Source of the DNA: Agromyces aureus | GTDB taxonomy: Bacteria; Actinomycetota; Actinomycetes; Actinomycetales; Microbacteriaceae | Direction of reading: 5' to 3' | NCBI RefSeq assembly: GCF_001660485.1 | Contig: NZ_CP013979.1 | Coordinates: 496,001-560,000 of the forward strand | DNA length: 64,000 bases | Program-made: the position numbers and the translations under genes | Notes under the pieces: generated by a model | Told to the model about the DNA's origin: nothing | Database searches by the model: none | The model's input: the letters and a program-made list of their open reading frames with translations, nothing else | In this document: piece after piece, positions 24,486 to 33,500 of the stretch | How positions within the stretch are numbered: position 1 is the first letter of the stretch | How the letters are laid out: the number at the start of each line of letters is the position of its first letter

Positions 24486-25205
24486 GTGAGTGCAACACCC
24501 CAGAAGTTCGGGGCCGACGTCGAGACGGCGATCGCGCGGGTTCGTACCGAGGTTGCGAAGTTGCATGCGGAGTTGACGCGGTACGGCCTGGTGGTGTGGA
24601 CGGGTGGCAACGTGTCTGGTCGGGTTCCGGGTGCCGACCTGTTCGTGATCAAGCCGTCGGGGGTCAGTTATGACGACCTGGCGCCGGAGAACATGATCCT
24701 GTGCGATCTCGACGGCCAGGTGATCGAGGGCACCCCCGGTGCCGAGCGCAGCCCTTCGAGTGATACCGCGGCGCATGCGTACGTGTACCGGAACATGCCC
24801 GAGGTCGGTGGGGTGGTGCACACGCATTCGACGTATGCGGTGGCGTGGGCGGCCCGGAACGAGCCGATCCCGTGTGTGATCACGGCGATGGCGGACGAGT
24901 TCGGTGGTCCGATTCCGGTGGGTCCGTTCGCGATCATCGGGGACGACTCGATCGGTCGTGGCATCGTGGACACGTTGACTGGTCACCGGTCTCGTGCGGT
25001 GTTGATGGCCAATCACGGCCCGTTCACGATCGGCACGAGCGCGAAGGATGCGGTCAAGGCCGCGGTCATGGTCGAGGACGTCGCCCGCACGGTGCACCTG
25101 GCGCGTGAGGCCGGCCCGTTGATCCCGATCCCGCAGGAAGCGATCGACCGGCTGTACGACCGATACCAGAACGTCTACGGACAGAGCGGAGATGCCCGAC
25201 GATGA
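24486..25205 (+). CDS. araD: L-ribulose-5-phosphate 4-epimerase
   Basis: A 239-residue class II aldolase-fold enzyme. GNVSGRVPG and KPSGVSYDDL bind substrate phosphate, and the zinc ligands are in VVHTHSTYAVAWA plus the His of ANHGPFTIG. It converts L-ribulose 5-phosphate to D-xylulose 5-phosphate, the last step of arabinose entry. GTG start with GAGGAA upstream. Codon use is odd: many third-position G/T choices (GGT, TTG, CGG, GTG) compared with the strongly C-biased araB and araA, which hints at a different origin. Confidence 0.93.
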   Translation: MSATPQKFGADVETAIARVRTEVAKLHAELTRYGLVVWTGGNVSGRVPGADLFVIKPSGVSYDDLAPENMILCDLDGQVIEGTPGAERSPSSDTAAHAYVYRNMPEVGGVVHTHSTYAVAWAARNEPIPCVITAMADEFGGPIPVGPFAIIGDDSIGRGIVDTLTGHRSRAVLMANHGPFTIGTSAKDAVKAAVMVEDVARTVHLAREAGPLIPIPQEAIDRLYDRYQNVYGQSGDARR

Positions 25206-26857
25206 GCACCGAACCCCAGAGCACCCCCCAGGGCGCGTCCCAGAGCAGCGAAGCGGATGCCGCGCGCGTCGCGATCCTCGAGGGCCGCACGTCGCTCGGC
25301 ATCGAGCTCGGCTCGACCCGCATCAAGGCCTGCCTCGTGGATGCCGAAGACCCGACCCGCGTGCTCGCCGTCGGCAGCCACGAGTGGGAGAACGAGTTCA
25401 CCGCTGACCGCCGATGGAGCTACTCGCTCGACGCCGTCTGGTCGGGCCTGCAGGCCTCGTACGCCGACCTCGTCGCCGACGTGCGACGCCGCTACGACGC
25501 CACGCCCCAGACGTTCGGCGCGATCGGCGTCTCGGCGATGATGCACGGCTACCTCGCGTTCGACGAGCGGGGCGACCTGCTCGTGCCGTTCCGCACCTGG
25601 CGCAACACCTCGACCGGTGCGGCCTCCGCCGAGCTCAGCGAGCGCTTCGGCGTCAACATCCCGCTGCGATGGTCGATCGCCCACCTGCACCAGGCGGTGC
25701 TCGACGCCGAGGCGCACGTTCCCGACATCCGCTTCGTGACGACCCTCGCGGGCTACGTGCACTGGAAGTTGACCGATCGCAAGGTGCTGGGCGTCGGCGA
25801 CGCCTCGGGCATGTTTCCGATCGACGCCGCGACGCACGACTACGACGCCGCGCTCGTCGCCTCGTACGACGCACTCGTGGGCGATCGCCTGCCGAAGCCC
25901 CTCGTCGAGCTGCTGCCGCAGTCGCTCGAGGCGGGCGTTCCGGCCGGCGTGCTCACCGCGGCCGGCGCTGCCCTGCTCGACCCGACCGGCGGCCTGCAGC
26001 CGGGCGCCCTGCTCTGCCCGCCCGAGGGCGACGCCGGCACGGGCATGGTCGCGACGAACTCGGTCGCCCCGCGCACGGGCAACGTGAGCGCCGGCACGAG
26101 CATCTTCGCGATGGTCGTGCTCGAGCGTCCGCTCGAGCACGCGCACCACGAGCTCGACCTCGTGACCACGCCCGCGGGCGACCCGGTCGCGATGGTGCAC
26201 TGCAACAACGGCGCCAGCGAGCTCGCGGCGTGGGCGGGCGTGTTCGGGCAGTTCGCCGCGGCATCCGGAACCCCGATCGATTCCGACGCCGTGTTCGAGG
26301 CGCTGTTCGCGGCCGCGCTCGAGGGCGAGGCCGACGCCGGCGGACTGCTGGCCTACAACCACCTCGCGGGCGAACCCATCGCGGGCCTCACCGAGGGCCG
26401 GCCGCTCGTCGTGCGCACGCCCGACAGCCGCCTCACGCTGCCGAACTTCATGCGCGCGCAGCTCTACGGCGTGTTCGGCACGCTCGCGCTCGGCATGCGC
26501 GTGCTCGACGGCGAGGGCGTCGAGCTCGATCGCATGTTCGCCCACGGTGGCATGTTCCGCACCGCCGGCGTCGCCCAGCGGTTCCTCGCGGGCGCGCTCG
26601 ACGCGCCGGTCGCCGTCGGCGAGACCGCCTCGGAGGGCGGCGCCTGGGGCATCGCGGTGCTCGCGTCGTACCTCACGGCCGCGTCGGCGCACGACGGCCC
26701 GACCGACCTCGGCACCTACCTGAACGACCGCGTCTTCGCCGACGCCGGGTTCACGACAGCGGATCCCGACCCGGCGGATGTCGCCGGCTTCGCCGCCTAC
26801 CTCGACCGCTACCGCGCCGGCCTCGCCGCCGAGGCTGCGGCCGTCGACGCACTCTGA
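25202..26857 (+). CDS. araB: FGGY-family L-ribulokinase
   Basis: A 551-residue sugar kinase of the FGGY family. The phosphate-binding start is [16 protein letters not shown], with [14 protein letters not shown] and the ATP-site [12 protein letters not shown] and AHGGMF motifs following. Placed between araD and araA it is the ribulokinase that phosphorylates L-ribulose. Overlaps araD (ATGA). It belongs to the actinobacterial group often labelled xylulokinase-like rather than the E. coli AraB group, so the name rests on context. Confidence 0.88.
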   Translation: MSTEPQSTPQGASQSSEADAARVAILEGRTSLGIELGSTRIKACLVDAEDPTRVLAVGSHEWENEFTADRRWSYSLDAVWSGLQASYADLVADVRRRYDATPQTFGAIGVSAMMHGYLAFDERGDLLVPFRTWRNTSTGAASAELSERFGVNIPLRWSIAHLHQAVLDAEAHVPDIRFVTTLAGYVHWKLTDRKVLGVGDASGMFPIDAATHDYDAALVASYDALVGDRLPKPLVELLPQSLEAGVPAGVLTAAGAALLDPTGGLQPGALLCPPEGDAGTGMVATNSVAPRTGNVSAGTSIFAMVVLERPLEHAHHELDLVTTPAGDPVAMVHCNNGASELAAWAGVFGQFAAASGTPIDSDAVFEALFAAALEGEADAGGLLAYNHLAGEPIAGLTEGRPLVVRTPDSRLTLPNFMRAQLYGVFGTLALGMRVLDGEGVELDRMFAHGGMFRTAGVAQRFLAGALDAPVAVGETASEGGAWGIAVLASYLTAASAHDGPTDLGTYLNDRVFADAGFTTADPDPADVAGFAAYLDRYRAGLAAEAAAVDAL

Positions 26858-26886
26858 CCTCCACCTCCCACCAGAAGGACACGAAC

Positions 26887-28410
26887 ATGACCCGCACGCC
26901 CCTCACCACCTCGCTCGACCAGTACGAGGTCTGGTTCCTCACCGGCAGCCAGCACCTCTACGGGCCCGAGACCCTCGCACAGGTCGCCGAGCAGTCGGAG
27001 GCCATCGCCGCGACGCTCGACGCGGCATCCGACGTGCCCGTGAAGATCGTCTGGCTGCCCGTGCTCACCGACTCGGCCGCGATCAAGAAGGTCGCGCTCG
27101 AGGCCAACGCCGCGCCGAACGTGATCGGCCTCGTCGCCTGGATGCACACGTTCAGCCCCGCGAAGATGTGGATCGCCGGCCTCGACGCCCTGCAGAAGCC
27201 GCTCGCGCACCTGCACACGCAGGCCAACGTCGAGCTGCCGTGGGCCGACATCGACTTCGACTTCATGAACCTGAACCAGGCCGCGCACGGCGACCGCGAG
27301 TTCGGCTACATCCAGACCCGCCTCGGCGTGCCCCGCAAGACGATCGTCGGCCACGCGAGCGACCCCGTCGTGCAGCAGCAGCTCGGCACCTGGCAGCGCG
27401 CCGCCGCCGGCCTGGCCGCGAGCCGCGACCTCAAGCTCGCCCGCTTCGGCGACAACATGCGCTACGTCGCCGTCACCGAGGGCGACAAGACCGAGGCCGA
27501 GCTTCGTCTCGGCGTGCAGGTCAACACGTGGGGCGTCAACGAGCTCGCCGAGGCGGTCGCCGCGGCATCCGAGGCCGAGATCGACGAGCTCGTGGCGGTC
27601 TACGAGAACGAGTACGACGTCGTGCCCGAGCTGCGCAAGGGCGCCGAGCGCCACCAGTCGCTGCGCGACGGCGCCGCGATCGAGATCGGCCTGCGCTCGT
27701 TCCTCGAGGAGGGCGGCTTCGGCGCCTTCACCACCTCGTTCGAGGACCTCGGCGAGCTGAAGCAGCTGCCCGGCCTCGCCGTGCAGCGCCTCATGGCCGA
27801 GGGCTACGGCTTCGGCGCCGAGGGCGACTGGAAGACCGCGATCCTCGTGCGCATCGCGAACGTCATGGGTGCCGGCCTGCCCGGCGGTGCGAGCCTCATG
27901 GAGGACTACACCTACGACATGACCCCCGGCGACGAGCTGATCCTCGGCGCGCACATGCTCGAGGTCTCGCCCTCGCTGTCGAGCGCGAAGCCCACGCTCG
28001 AGGTGCACCCGCTCGGCATCGGCGGCAAGGACGACCCCGTGCGCCTCGTCTTCACCGCCGACCCCGGCCCCGCCGTGGTCGTCGCGATGAGCGATATGCG
28101 CGACCGGTTCCGCCTCACCGCGAACGTCGTCGAGAACGTGGCGCCGCGCGAGTCGCTGCCGAACCTGCCCGTCGGCCGTGCCGTCTGGAAGCCCGCCCCC
28201 GACTTCCGCACCTCGGCCGCGGCCTGGCTCACGGCCGGCGCCGCGCACCACACGGTCATGTCGACCGCGGTCGGCATCGACGTGTTCCGCGACTTCGCCG
28301 AGATGGCGGAGCTCGAGCTGCTCGTCATCGACGAGGACACCACGCTGCCCGGGTTCAAGCACGAGGTGCGCTGGAACCAGGCGTACTACCGTCTCGCGCA
28401 GGGCCTGTAA
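26887..28410 (+). CDS. araA: L-arabinose isomerase
   Basis: A 507-residue protein, normal length. It starts [18 protein letters not shown], contains [15 protein letters not shown], the metal-site Glu region [16 protein letters not shown] and ends ALGL-like [10 protein letters not shown]. It interconverts L-arabinose and L-ribulose using Mn(II). AGAAGGA ribosome site 8 bases upstream. Completes the araDBA pathway together with an epimerase downstream. Confidence 0.96.
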   Translation: MTRTPLTTSLDQYEVWFLTGSQHLYGPETLAQVAEQSEAIAATLDAASDVPVKIVWLPVLTDSAAIKKVALEANAAPNVIGLVAWMHTFSPAKMWIAGLDALQKPLAHLHTQANVELPWADIDFDFMNLNQAAHGDREFGYIQTRLGVPRKTIVGHASDPVVQQQLGTWQRAAAGLAASRDLKLARFGDNMRYVAVTEGDKTEAELRLGVQVNTWGVNELAEAVAAASEAEIDELVAVYENEYDVVPELRKGAERHQSLRDGAAIEIGLRSFLEEGGFGAFTTSFEDLGELKQLPGLAVQRLMAEGYGFGAEGDWKTAILVRIANVMGAGLPGGASLMEDYTYDMTPGDELILGAHMLEVSPSLSSAKPTLEVHPLGIGGKDDPVRLVFTADPGPAVVVAMSDMRDRFRLTANVVENVAPRESLPNLPVGRAVWKPAPDFRTSAAAWLTAGAAHHTVMSTAVGIDVFRDFAEMAELELLVIDEDTTLPGFKHEVRWNQAYYRLAQGL

Positions 28411-29340
28411 GTGGGGGCCGAACTCGCACTTTCGGGGTACCAGCACACCATCGCGGGTCACGGCTACGAGGCGAGCATCGCGAGCATCGGGGCGTCGCTG
28501 CGCTCGCTGACGTTCGAGGGCCGCGACCTGGTCGTGCCGTTCGCGGCCGACGAGGTGCGCCCGGCCTACCGCGGCGTGACGCTCGTGCCGTGGCCGAACC
28601 GCGTCACCGACGGGCGCTACCGCTTCGGCGGAATCGACGAGCAGTTGCCGCTCACCGAGCCCGACCGCGGCCACGCGCTGCACGGGCTCGCGGCGTGGCT
28701 CGACTTCACGCCCACGCTCCGCGAGAGCGCGCGCGTCGTGCTGACGGCCACGATCGAGGCGCAGGCGGGCTACCCGCACCGCGTCGAGATCTCGGTCGAC
28801 TTCCGCATCGACGCCGGCGGGTTGCACACCACGGTCACGGCGAAGAACCTCGGTCCGGATGCCGCGCCCTACGGCACGGGTCCGCACCCGTATCTCGTGG
28901 CCGGCGACGGGCTGGTCGACGACTGGACGCTGACGATGCCCGCGGCCGAGGTGCTCGAGGTGACGCCCGACCGGCTCATCCCGACAGGCCTGGCGTCGGT
29001 CGACGCGCCACGTGACGGTGATTCGTTCGACTTCCGGATGCCGCGGCGCATCGCCTCGACCGAGATCGACCACGCCTTCACGCGCCTGGCGTACGACGCC
29101 GACGGGCCCGAGGGCGCCGTGCAGGTGACGCTGGTCGATGCGAGCGGACGCGGCGTCGGCATGGCGTGGGGTCGGGAGTGCCCGTGGGTGCAGATCCACA
29201 CGGCCGACGGCAGCGGCCGCACCGGACTCGCGGTCGAGCCGATGACCTGCCCGCCCGACGCCTTCAACTCGGGCACCGACCTCATCGTGCTCGAACCGGG
29301 CACCTCGACGTCGGCGCACTGGACGATCTTCGGCATCTGA
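28411..29340 (+). CDS. Aldose 1-epimerase (mutarotase)
   Basis: A 309-residue GalM-fold enzyme. Features are VTLVPWPNRVTDGRY, the substrate His in GHALHGLAAW and GTGPHPYLVAG, and the late EPMTCPPDAFNSG region. It speeds anomer exchange of aldoses, here presumably arabinose. The GTG start follows the araA stop directly, so it is the fourth gene of the operon. Confidence 0.9.
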   Translation: MGAELALSGYQHTIAGHGYEASIASIGASLRSLTFEGRDLVVPFAADEVRPAYRGVTLVPWPNRVTDGRYRFGGIDEQLPLTEPDRGHALHGLAAWLDFTPTLRESARVVLTATIEAQAGYPHRVEISVDFRIDAGGLHTTVTAKNLGPDAAPYGTGPHPYLVAGDGLVDDWTLTMPAAEVLEVTPDRLIPTGLASVDAPRDGDSFDFRMPRRIASTEIDHAFTRLAYDADGPEGAVQVTLVDASGRGVGMAWGRECPWVQIHTADGSGRTGLAVEPMTCPPDAFNSGTDLIVLEPGTSTSAHWTIFGI

Positions 29341-29501
29341 CGCGCTCGTCGCGACTCGTCGACACACGACCCGGCCCGGCTGGGGCTCGGTCGGTCACTA
29401 CCCTTCGACGGGGGTGGTGGTCGGCCCGGCTCCAGCCGGGCCGTTCGCGTCGCATCCGCCGGTCGGGCATCATCGCCGGTCGAGGAGCGCCGCCGAAGGC
29501 G

Positions 29502-29546
29502 ACGCGTCTCGAGACCCGCCAGAGCGGACGCGGTCTCGAGACGCGT
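29502..29546. repeat. REP-like long palindrome
   Basis: A perfect 15-bp inverted repeat, arms ACGCGTCTCGAGACC (29502-29516) and its complement (29532-29546), loop of 15. It lies between the ara operon and a convergent gene, followed by GCTGCGCTCGCTACTCGACC, a phrase typical of intergenic repeats in Microbacteriaceae. Likely REP element and bidirectional terminator. Confidence 0.7.
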
Positions 29547-29556
29547 GCTGCGCTCG

Positions 29557-29844
29557 CTACTCGACCGGGGCAGCGGCGGCGGGCGGGCAGTGCACCTGCG
29601 TGCGCTCGCCCGAGCGATCGATGTCGTGCGCGGCCATCAGTCCGCCGCAGAGCGGGCAGCGGGGGTCGGCCGGCGGCACGTACGGCGCCTCGGGGCGGCC
29701 GATGCCGACCTGCGCGGGGCCCGTGAACCGGAAGATCATGCGGTTGAAGGCGTTGTAGAAGCCGGGCTTGCCGATGAACGGGTTCAGCGGATTGAGGCCG
29801 CGCTCGGGCGTCCAGTTCTCCGGGTCCTCATTCGTTCGTGCCAT
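29557..29844 (-). CDS. Small zinc-ribbon-like conserved hypothetical
   Basis: A 95-residue soluble protein: ARTNEDPENWTPERGLNPLN at the N-terminus, a hydrophobic/aromatic middle (FYNAFNRMIFRFTGPAQVG) and a C-terminal CPLCGGLMAAHDI with a later HCP, a possible Cys3His zinc site. Divergent from the MarR-type gene with a shared palindrome, so it is probably controlled by that regulator. No family name known to me. Confidence 0.75.
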   Translation of the reverse strand: MARTNEDPENWTPERGLNPLNPFIGKPGFYNAFNRMIFRFTGPAQVGIGRPEAPYVPPADPRCPLCGGLMAAHDIDRSGERTQVHCPPAAAAPVE

Positions 29845-29848
29845 AACA

Positions 29849-29862
29849 GTTAGTATACTAAC
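29849..29862. promoter_or_regulatory. Perfect palindromic operator in divergent gap
   Basis: GTTAGTATACTAAC is a perfect 14-bp palindrome centred between the divergent 95-aa gene and the MarR-type regulator (starts at 29844 and 29867, only 22 bp apart). It must overlap both promoters; AT-rich in a 70% GC context. Confidence 0.75.
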
Positions 29863-29866
29863 GAAT

Positions 29867-30382
29867 ATGGATGCCGCCGCCACCGTCGATGAGGTCGACC
29901 CGCTCGCGCTCGACCGCCAGCTCTGCTTCGCGCTCGCCGTCGCCTCCCGGCTCGTGATCGGCACGTACAAGCCGATCCTCGAGCCTATGGGGCTCACGCA
30001 TCCGCAGTACCTCGTGATGCTCGCCCTGTGGGAGCACGAGCCGCTCGCGCTCTCCGAGATCGCCGCGCTCGTGCGCCTCGAGCCCGCGACCCTGTCACCG
30101 CTCGTCAAGCGACTCGAGGCCGCCGGGCTCGTGACCCGCGAGCGCTCGCCGCACGACGAGCGGCAGCTCGCACTGCGGCTCACCGACGCCGGCCGCCGCC
30201 TGCGCGACCAGGCCGAACGCGTGCCCGAGCAGGTCGTCGCCTCGCTCGGCGTCGAGGTCGACGACCTCGTGCGGCTGCACGCCGAACTCTCCACGCTGAT
30301 CCAGCGCATCAGCCCCGGCCCGGCCGCCCCGGCTCGGGCCCAGGTCGTCGCGGCCGCCGGTGCCGTGCGAGACGCCGACTAG
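29867..30382 (+). CDS. MarR/OhrR-family regulator
   Basis: A 171-residue MarR winged-helix protein. LDRQLCFALAVASRL at the N-terminus has a Cys at the position of the OhrR peroxide-sensing cysteine; the HTH is LSEIAALVRLEPATLSPLVKRLEAAGLV with wing RSPHDERQLAL. OhrR proteins sense organic peroxides. No ohr gene is adjacent; its obvious target is the divergent zinc-ribbon gene and itself. The stop overlaps that of poxB on the other strand by three bases. Confidence 0.87.
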   Translation: MDAAATVDEVDPLALDRQLCFALAVASRLVIGTYKPILEPMGLTHPQYLVMLALWEHEPLALSEIAALVRLEPATLSPLVKRLEAAGLVTRERSPHDERQLALRLTDAGRRLRDQAERVPEQVVASLGVEVDDLVRLHAELSTLIQRISPGPAAPARAQVVAAAGAVRDAD

Positions 30383-32112
30383 CCGAAGATACGCCGCCAC
30401 ACGTTCGTGTCGGCGAGGTCGAGCAACTCGTCGCCGCGGCCCGACAAGACGGTGCGCATGGCGTAGAGCGCGAACCCCTTCGTCTGCGCGGCCGTGATCG
30501 ACGGCGGGATCGAGAGCTCCTGGCGCGCGACGACCACGTCGACGAGCGCGGCGCCCGGCTCGGCGAACGCGCGGGTCAGCGCGGCCTCGAGGTCGGCCCC
30601 GCGCTCGACCCGGATGCCCGTGATGCCGACCGACTCGGCGACCGCGGCGAAGTCGGGGTTCACGAGCTCCGTGCCGAAGTTCACGATGCCGGCCGCCTTC
30701 ATCTCGACCTCGACGAAGTTCAGCGACGAGTTGTTGAAGACGACGATCTTGATGGGCAGGTCGTTCTGCCGGATCGAGAGCAGGTCGCCCATGAGCATCG
30801 AGAGGCCGCCGTCGCCGGCGAGCGCGATGACCTGGCGTCCGGGGGCCGCGCCTTGCGCGCCGAGCGCGTGCGGCATCGCGTTGGCCATCGACCCGTGCGT
30901 GAAGGAGCCGATCAGTCGGCGGTCGCGCGTCAGGTGCAGGTACCTCGCCGTCCAGACGACGGGCGAACCGACATCCGCCGTGAAGATCGCATCGGAGTCG
31001 GCCAGCCGGTCGATGAGCTTCGCGACGTACTCGGGGTGGATCGGCTCCTTGCCGTCGTCGTTCGCGAGTCCGTCGAGTTCCTTCCGCGTCTTCTCGTAGT
31101 GCTTCAGGCTCGACTCGAGGTGCTTGGGGCTGCGCCCGTCGGCGATGAGCGGCAGCAGGGCGGTCGCCGTCTCGCGCGCGTCGCCGACGAGCCCGACGTC
31201 TATGGGCGTGCGGCGCCCGAGCTGTTCGCCGCGCACGTCGACCTGCACGATCTTCGCCTTCGACGGGTAGAACTGGCGGTACGGAAAATCGCTGCCGAGA
31301 ATGAGCAGCGCGTCGCACTTCTCCATGGCGCGATACCCCGACGCGAAGCCGAGCAGCCCGGTCATGCCGACGTCGTAGGGGTTGTCGTACTCGATGTGCT
31401 CCTTGCCGCGGAACGCGTGCACGATGGGCGCCTGCAGGCGTTCGGCGAGCGCGAGCACCTCGTCGTGCGCGCCGGCCACGCCCGCTCCCGCGAGGATGGT
31501 GACGGATGCCGCGGCGTTCAGCACCCCGGCGGCTTCGGCGAGTTCGTCGGGGGAGGGCACGATCCGCGGGCTGGCGGCGCGGATGGGGGCGCCGGGCCGG
31601 CGCTCGGGCGCGTCGGCGAAGAACACGTCTCCGGGAACGACCACGACGGCCACGCCCTGCTGCTCGACGGCCGTGCGCATCGCGATCTCGAGCACCCACG
31701 GCAGCTGCGACGGGTCGCCGACGAGTTCGCTGTACACGCTGCACTCGCGGAACAGCTCCTGCGGATGCGTCTCCTGGAAGTAGCCGCTGCCGATCTCCGA
31801 CGACGGGATCTGCGAGGCGATCGCCAGCACGGGCACCCGGCTGCGCTGCGCGTCGAAGAGTCCGTTGATGAAGTGCAGGTTGCCCGGCCCGCAGCTTCCC
31901 GCGACGACGGCGAGCTCGCCCGTGACGGCGGCATCCGCGGCAGCGGCGAAGGCCGCGGTCTCCTCGTGCCGTACATGCAGCCAGCGGATGCCGCCGTCAC
32001 GGCGCAGTGCGTCGGTGAACGCGTTGAGCGAATCGCCCGGCAGGCCCCAGACCCGGCTCACCCCCGCCCGCTTCAGCGTCTCCACGAACAGTTCGGCGAT
32101 GGTCTGCGACAT
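30379..32112 (-). CDS. poxB: Pyruvate oxidase/dehydrogenase (quinone-type), TPP-dependent
   Basis: A 577-residue ThDP enzyme with the catalytic Glu in VRHEETAAFAAAADA, the central FAD-binding region (DALLILGSDFPYRQ) and the ThDP/Mg motif GDGGLSMLMGDL...NNSSLNF. Length and motifs match PoxB, which decarboxylates pyruvate to acetate and CO2 and passes electrons to quinone. Monocistronic, convergent with the MarR gene. A two-domain acetolactate synthase is less likely because of the SFTHGSMANAMPHA motif. Confidence 0.9.
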   Translation of the reverse strand: MSQTIAELFVETLKRAGVSRVWGLPGDSLNAFTDALRRDGGIRWLHVRHEETAAFAAAADAAVTGELAVVAGSCGPGNLHFINGLFDAQRSRVPVLAIASQIPSSEIGSGYFQETHPQELFRECSVYSELVGDPSQLPWVLEIAMRTAVEQQGVAVVVVPGDVFFADAPERRPGAPIRAASPRIVPSPDELAEAAGVLNAAASVTILAGAGVAGAHDEVLALAERLQAPIVHAFRGKEHIEYDNPYDVGMTGLLGFASGYRAMEKCDALLILGSDFPYRQFYPSKAKIVQVDVRGEQLGRRTPIDVGLVGDARETATALLPLIADGRSPKHLESSLKHYEKTRKELDGLANDDGKEPIHPEYVAKLIDRLADSDAIFTADVGSPVVWTARYLHLTRDRRLIGSFTHGSMANAMPHALGAQGAAPGRQVIALAGDGGLSMLMGDLLSIRQNDLPIKIVVFNNSSLNFVEVEMKAAGIVNFGTELVNPDFAAVAESVGITGIRVERGADLEAALTRAFAEPGAALVDVVVARQELSIPPSITAAQTKGFALYAMRTVLSGRGDELLDLADTNVWRRIFG

Positions 32113-32274
32113 GCGTCATCCCCCCGGATGGTGTGCGGGCGCCTTGCGACGCGGTGTCTCCACCGTACGTCGCGCAGGGGCCGTCCCGCCGGGCGAGGCG
32201 AATTCGCCGCGGACTGCGTATCGTGAGTCATGTTCGATCTTGAGAACGCACAAACTCACACATCTGGAGGCCCG

Positions 32275-33363
32275 ATGGTCGCCGTCGCACGTCATGACGC
32301 CATCCTGCGGGAGCTCGAGCTTCGAGGCTCGCTCGCCATCACGCAGCTCTCGAAACGGCTCGACGTCTCGGCGATGACCCTGCGCCGCGACCTCGCGGAG
32401 CTCGAGTCCCGCGGCCTCCTCGTGCGCGTGCACGGCGGCGCGGTCTCGACGGCGGTCGCGAAGCAGCAGGAGCGGGGCTCCGGTTCGGGCGGCGCGATGG
32501 CGCGGCGCCCGGTCGCGACGATCGGCATGATCGCGCCGACCGCGAACTACTACTTCCCGCAGGTCATCCGCGGGGCGAGCGACGCCGCGCGCGAGCTCAA
32601 CTGCCGGCTCGTGCTCGGCACCACGAACTACTCCGAACGCGAGGAGCTGCGCCAGGCCGAGCGCCTCATCGCGAGCGGCGTCGACGGGCTGATGATCACG
32701 CCGCACAACGGGCTCGTCGAGGGATCCCCGCTGCACGAGCTGCTGATCGAGGCACCCGTGCCGGTCGTGATCGTCGAGCGGGGGGTCGACGAGCGCATCG
32801 CCGGCCGCATCGAGTCCGTGCGGAGCGACCACGCCTACGGGGCCGAGCTCGCGGTGCGGCACCTCGTCGAGCACGGGCATCGCCGCATCGCGTTGGCGGC
32901 GCGCGAGGCGGCGACCACGTCCTGGCTGCTCGACGGGTACGAACGCACCATGGCGCGACTCGGGCTGGCCGAGCACGTGCGCTTCCGCTCGCTGCCGACG
33001 CCGGCCGTCGGCGCGGATTCGGCCATCGATGCGCTCGAGCGGTTCTACGACGAGTGCGTGCAGCACGAGGTGACGGCGGCGCTGATGCTGGGCGACGTGG
33101 ACTCCATGGCCTTCGCCGACCTCGTGGTCGAGCGCGGCCTGCGCATCCCCGAGGACTTCGCGCTCGTCGCCTACGACGACGAGTTCTCGGCCTTCGCCGC
33201 GGTGCCGCTGACCGCGGTCGCCCCGCCGAAGCACGACCTCGGGTACGCGGCCCTGCGCCTCTGCTTCGACCGCATCCGCCAGCACGAGCGCACCGGCCAC
33301 GCCGTCACGCGGATGTCGCTCCTGCCGACGCTCGTCGAACGGGAGTCCACGCGGTCCGCGTGA
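32275..33363 (+). CDS. DeoR-HTH / LacI-sensor chimeric regulator
   Basis: A 362-residue regulator. Residues 1-60 are a DeoR-type HTH (ITQLSKRLDVSAMTLRRDL, then VRVHGGA), whereas residues about 85-350 are a LacI-like periplasmic-binding sensor (IGMIAPTANYYFPQVIRGA, VAYDDEFSAF) instead of the usual DeoR sugar-phosphate domain. ATG 32275 follows CTGGAGG. It lies just upstream of a carbohydrate ABC operon, so it probably controls it and binds a free sugar or derivative rather than a phosphate. Confidence 0.9.
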   Translation: MVAVARHDAILRELELRGSLAITQLSKRLDVSAMTLRRDLAELESRGLLVRVHGGAVSTAVAKQQERGSGSGGAMARRPVATIGMIAPTANYYFPQVIRGASDAARELNCRLVLGTTNYSEREELRQAERLIASGVDGLMITPHNGLVEGSPLHELLIEAPVPVVIVERGVDERIAGRIESVRSDHAYGAELAVRHLVEHGHRRIALAAREAATTSWLLDGYERTMARLGLAEHVRFRSLPTPAVGADSAIDALERFYDECVQHEVTAALMLGDVDSMAFADLVVERGLRIPEDFALVAYDDEFSAFAAVPLTAVAPPKHDLGYAALRLCFDRIRQHERTGHAVTRMSLLPTLVERESTRSA

Positions 33364-33398
33364 CCGCCACCGCCCGCGTCATCCCCAACCCAGGCGCC

Positions 33399-33417
33399 GA
33401 AATGTTCTGAAATGTTC
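33399..33417 (+). promoter_or_regulatory. Phased direct repeats before the sugar operon
   Basis: GAAATGTTC occurs at 33399-33407 and 33409-33417, ten bases (one helical turn) apart, in an AT-rich patch 85 bp before the binding-protein gene. A related ATGTTC lies at 32229-32234 before the regulator. Candidate operator or promoter region for the DeoR/LacI chimera. Confidence 0.5.
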
Positions 33418-33500
33418 GTTTTGTGCTTCATTGCTTGCGGCGATGCCCCGAGTCGACTTCAGTGGCCCGTGCACGCTTCACATTCAAAGGAGAATCCGTC

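Noticed and set aside
25414..29015. Very long frames overlapping araB, araA and the epimerase in other frames
   Set aside because: Arginine-rich, repetitive composition without motifs; araA and its neighbours account for the coding signal.
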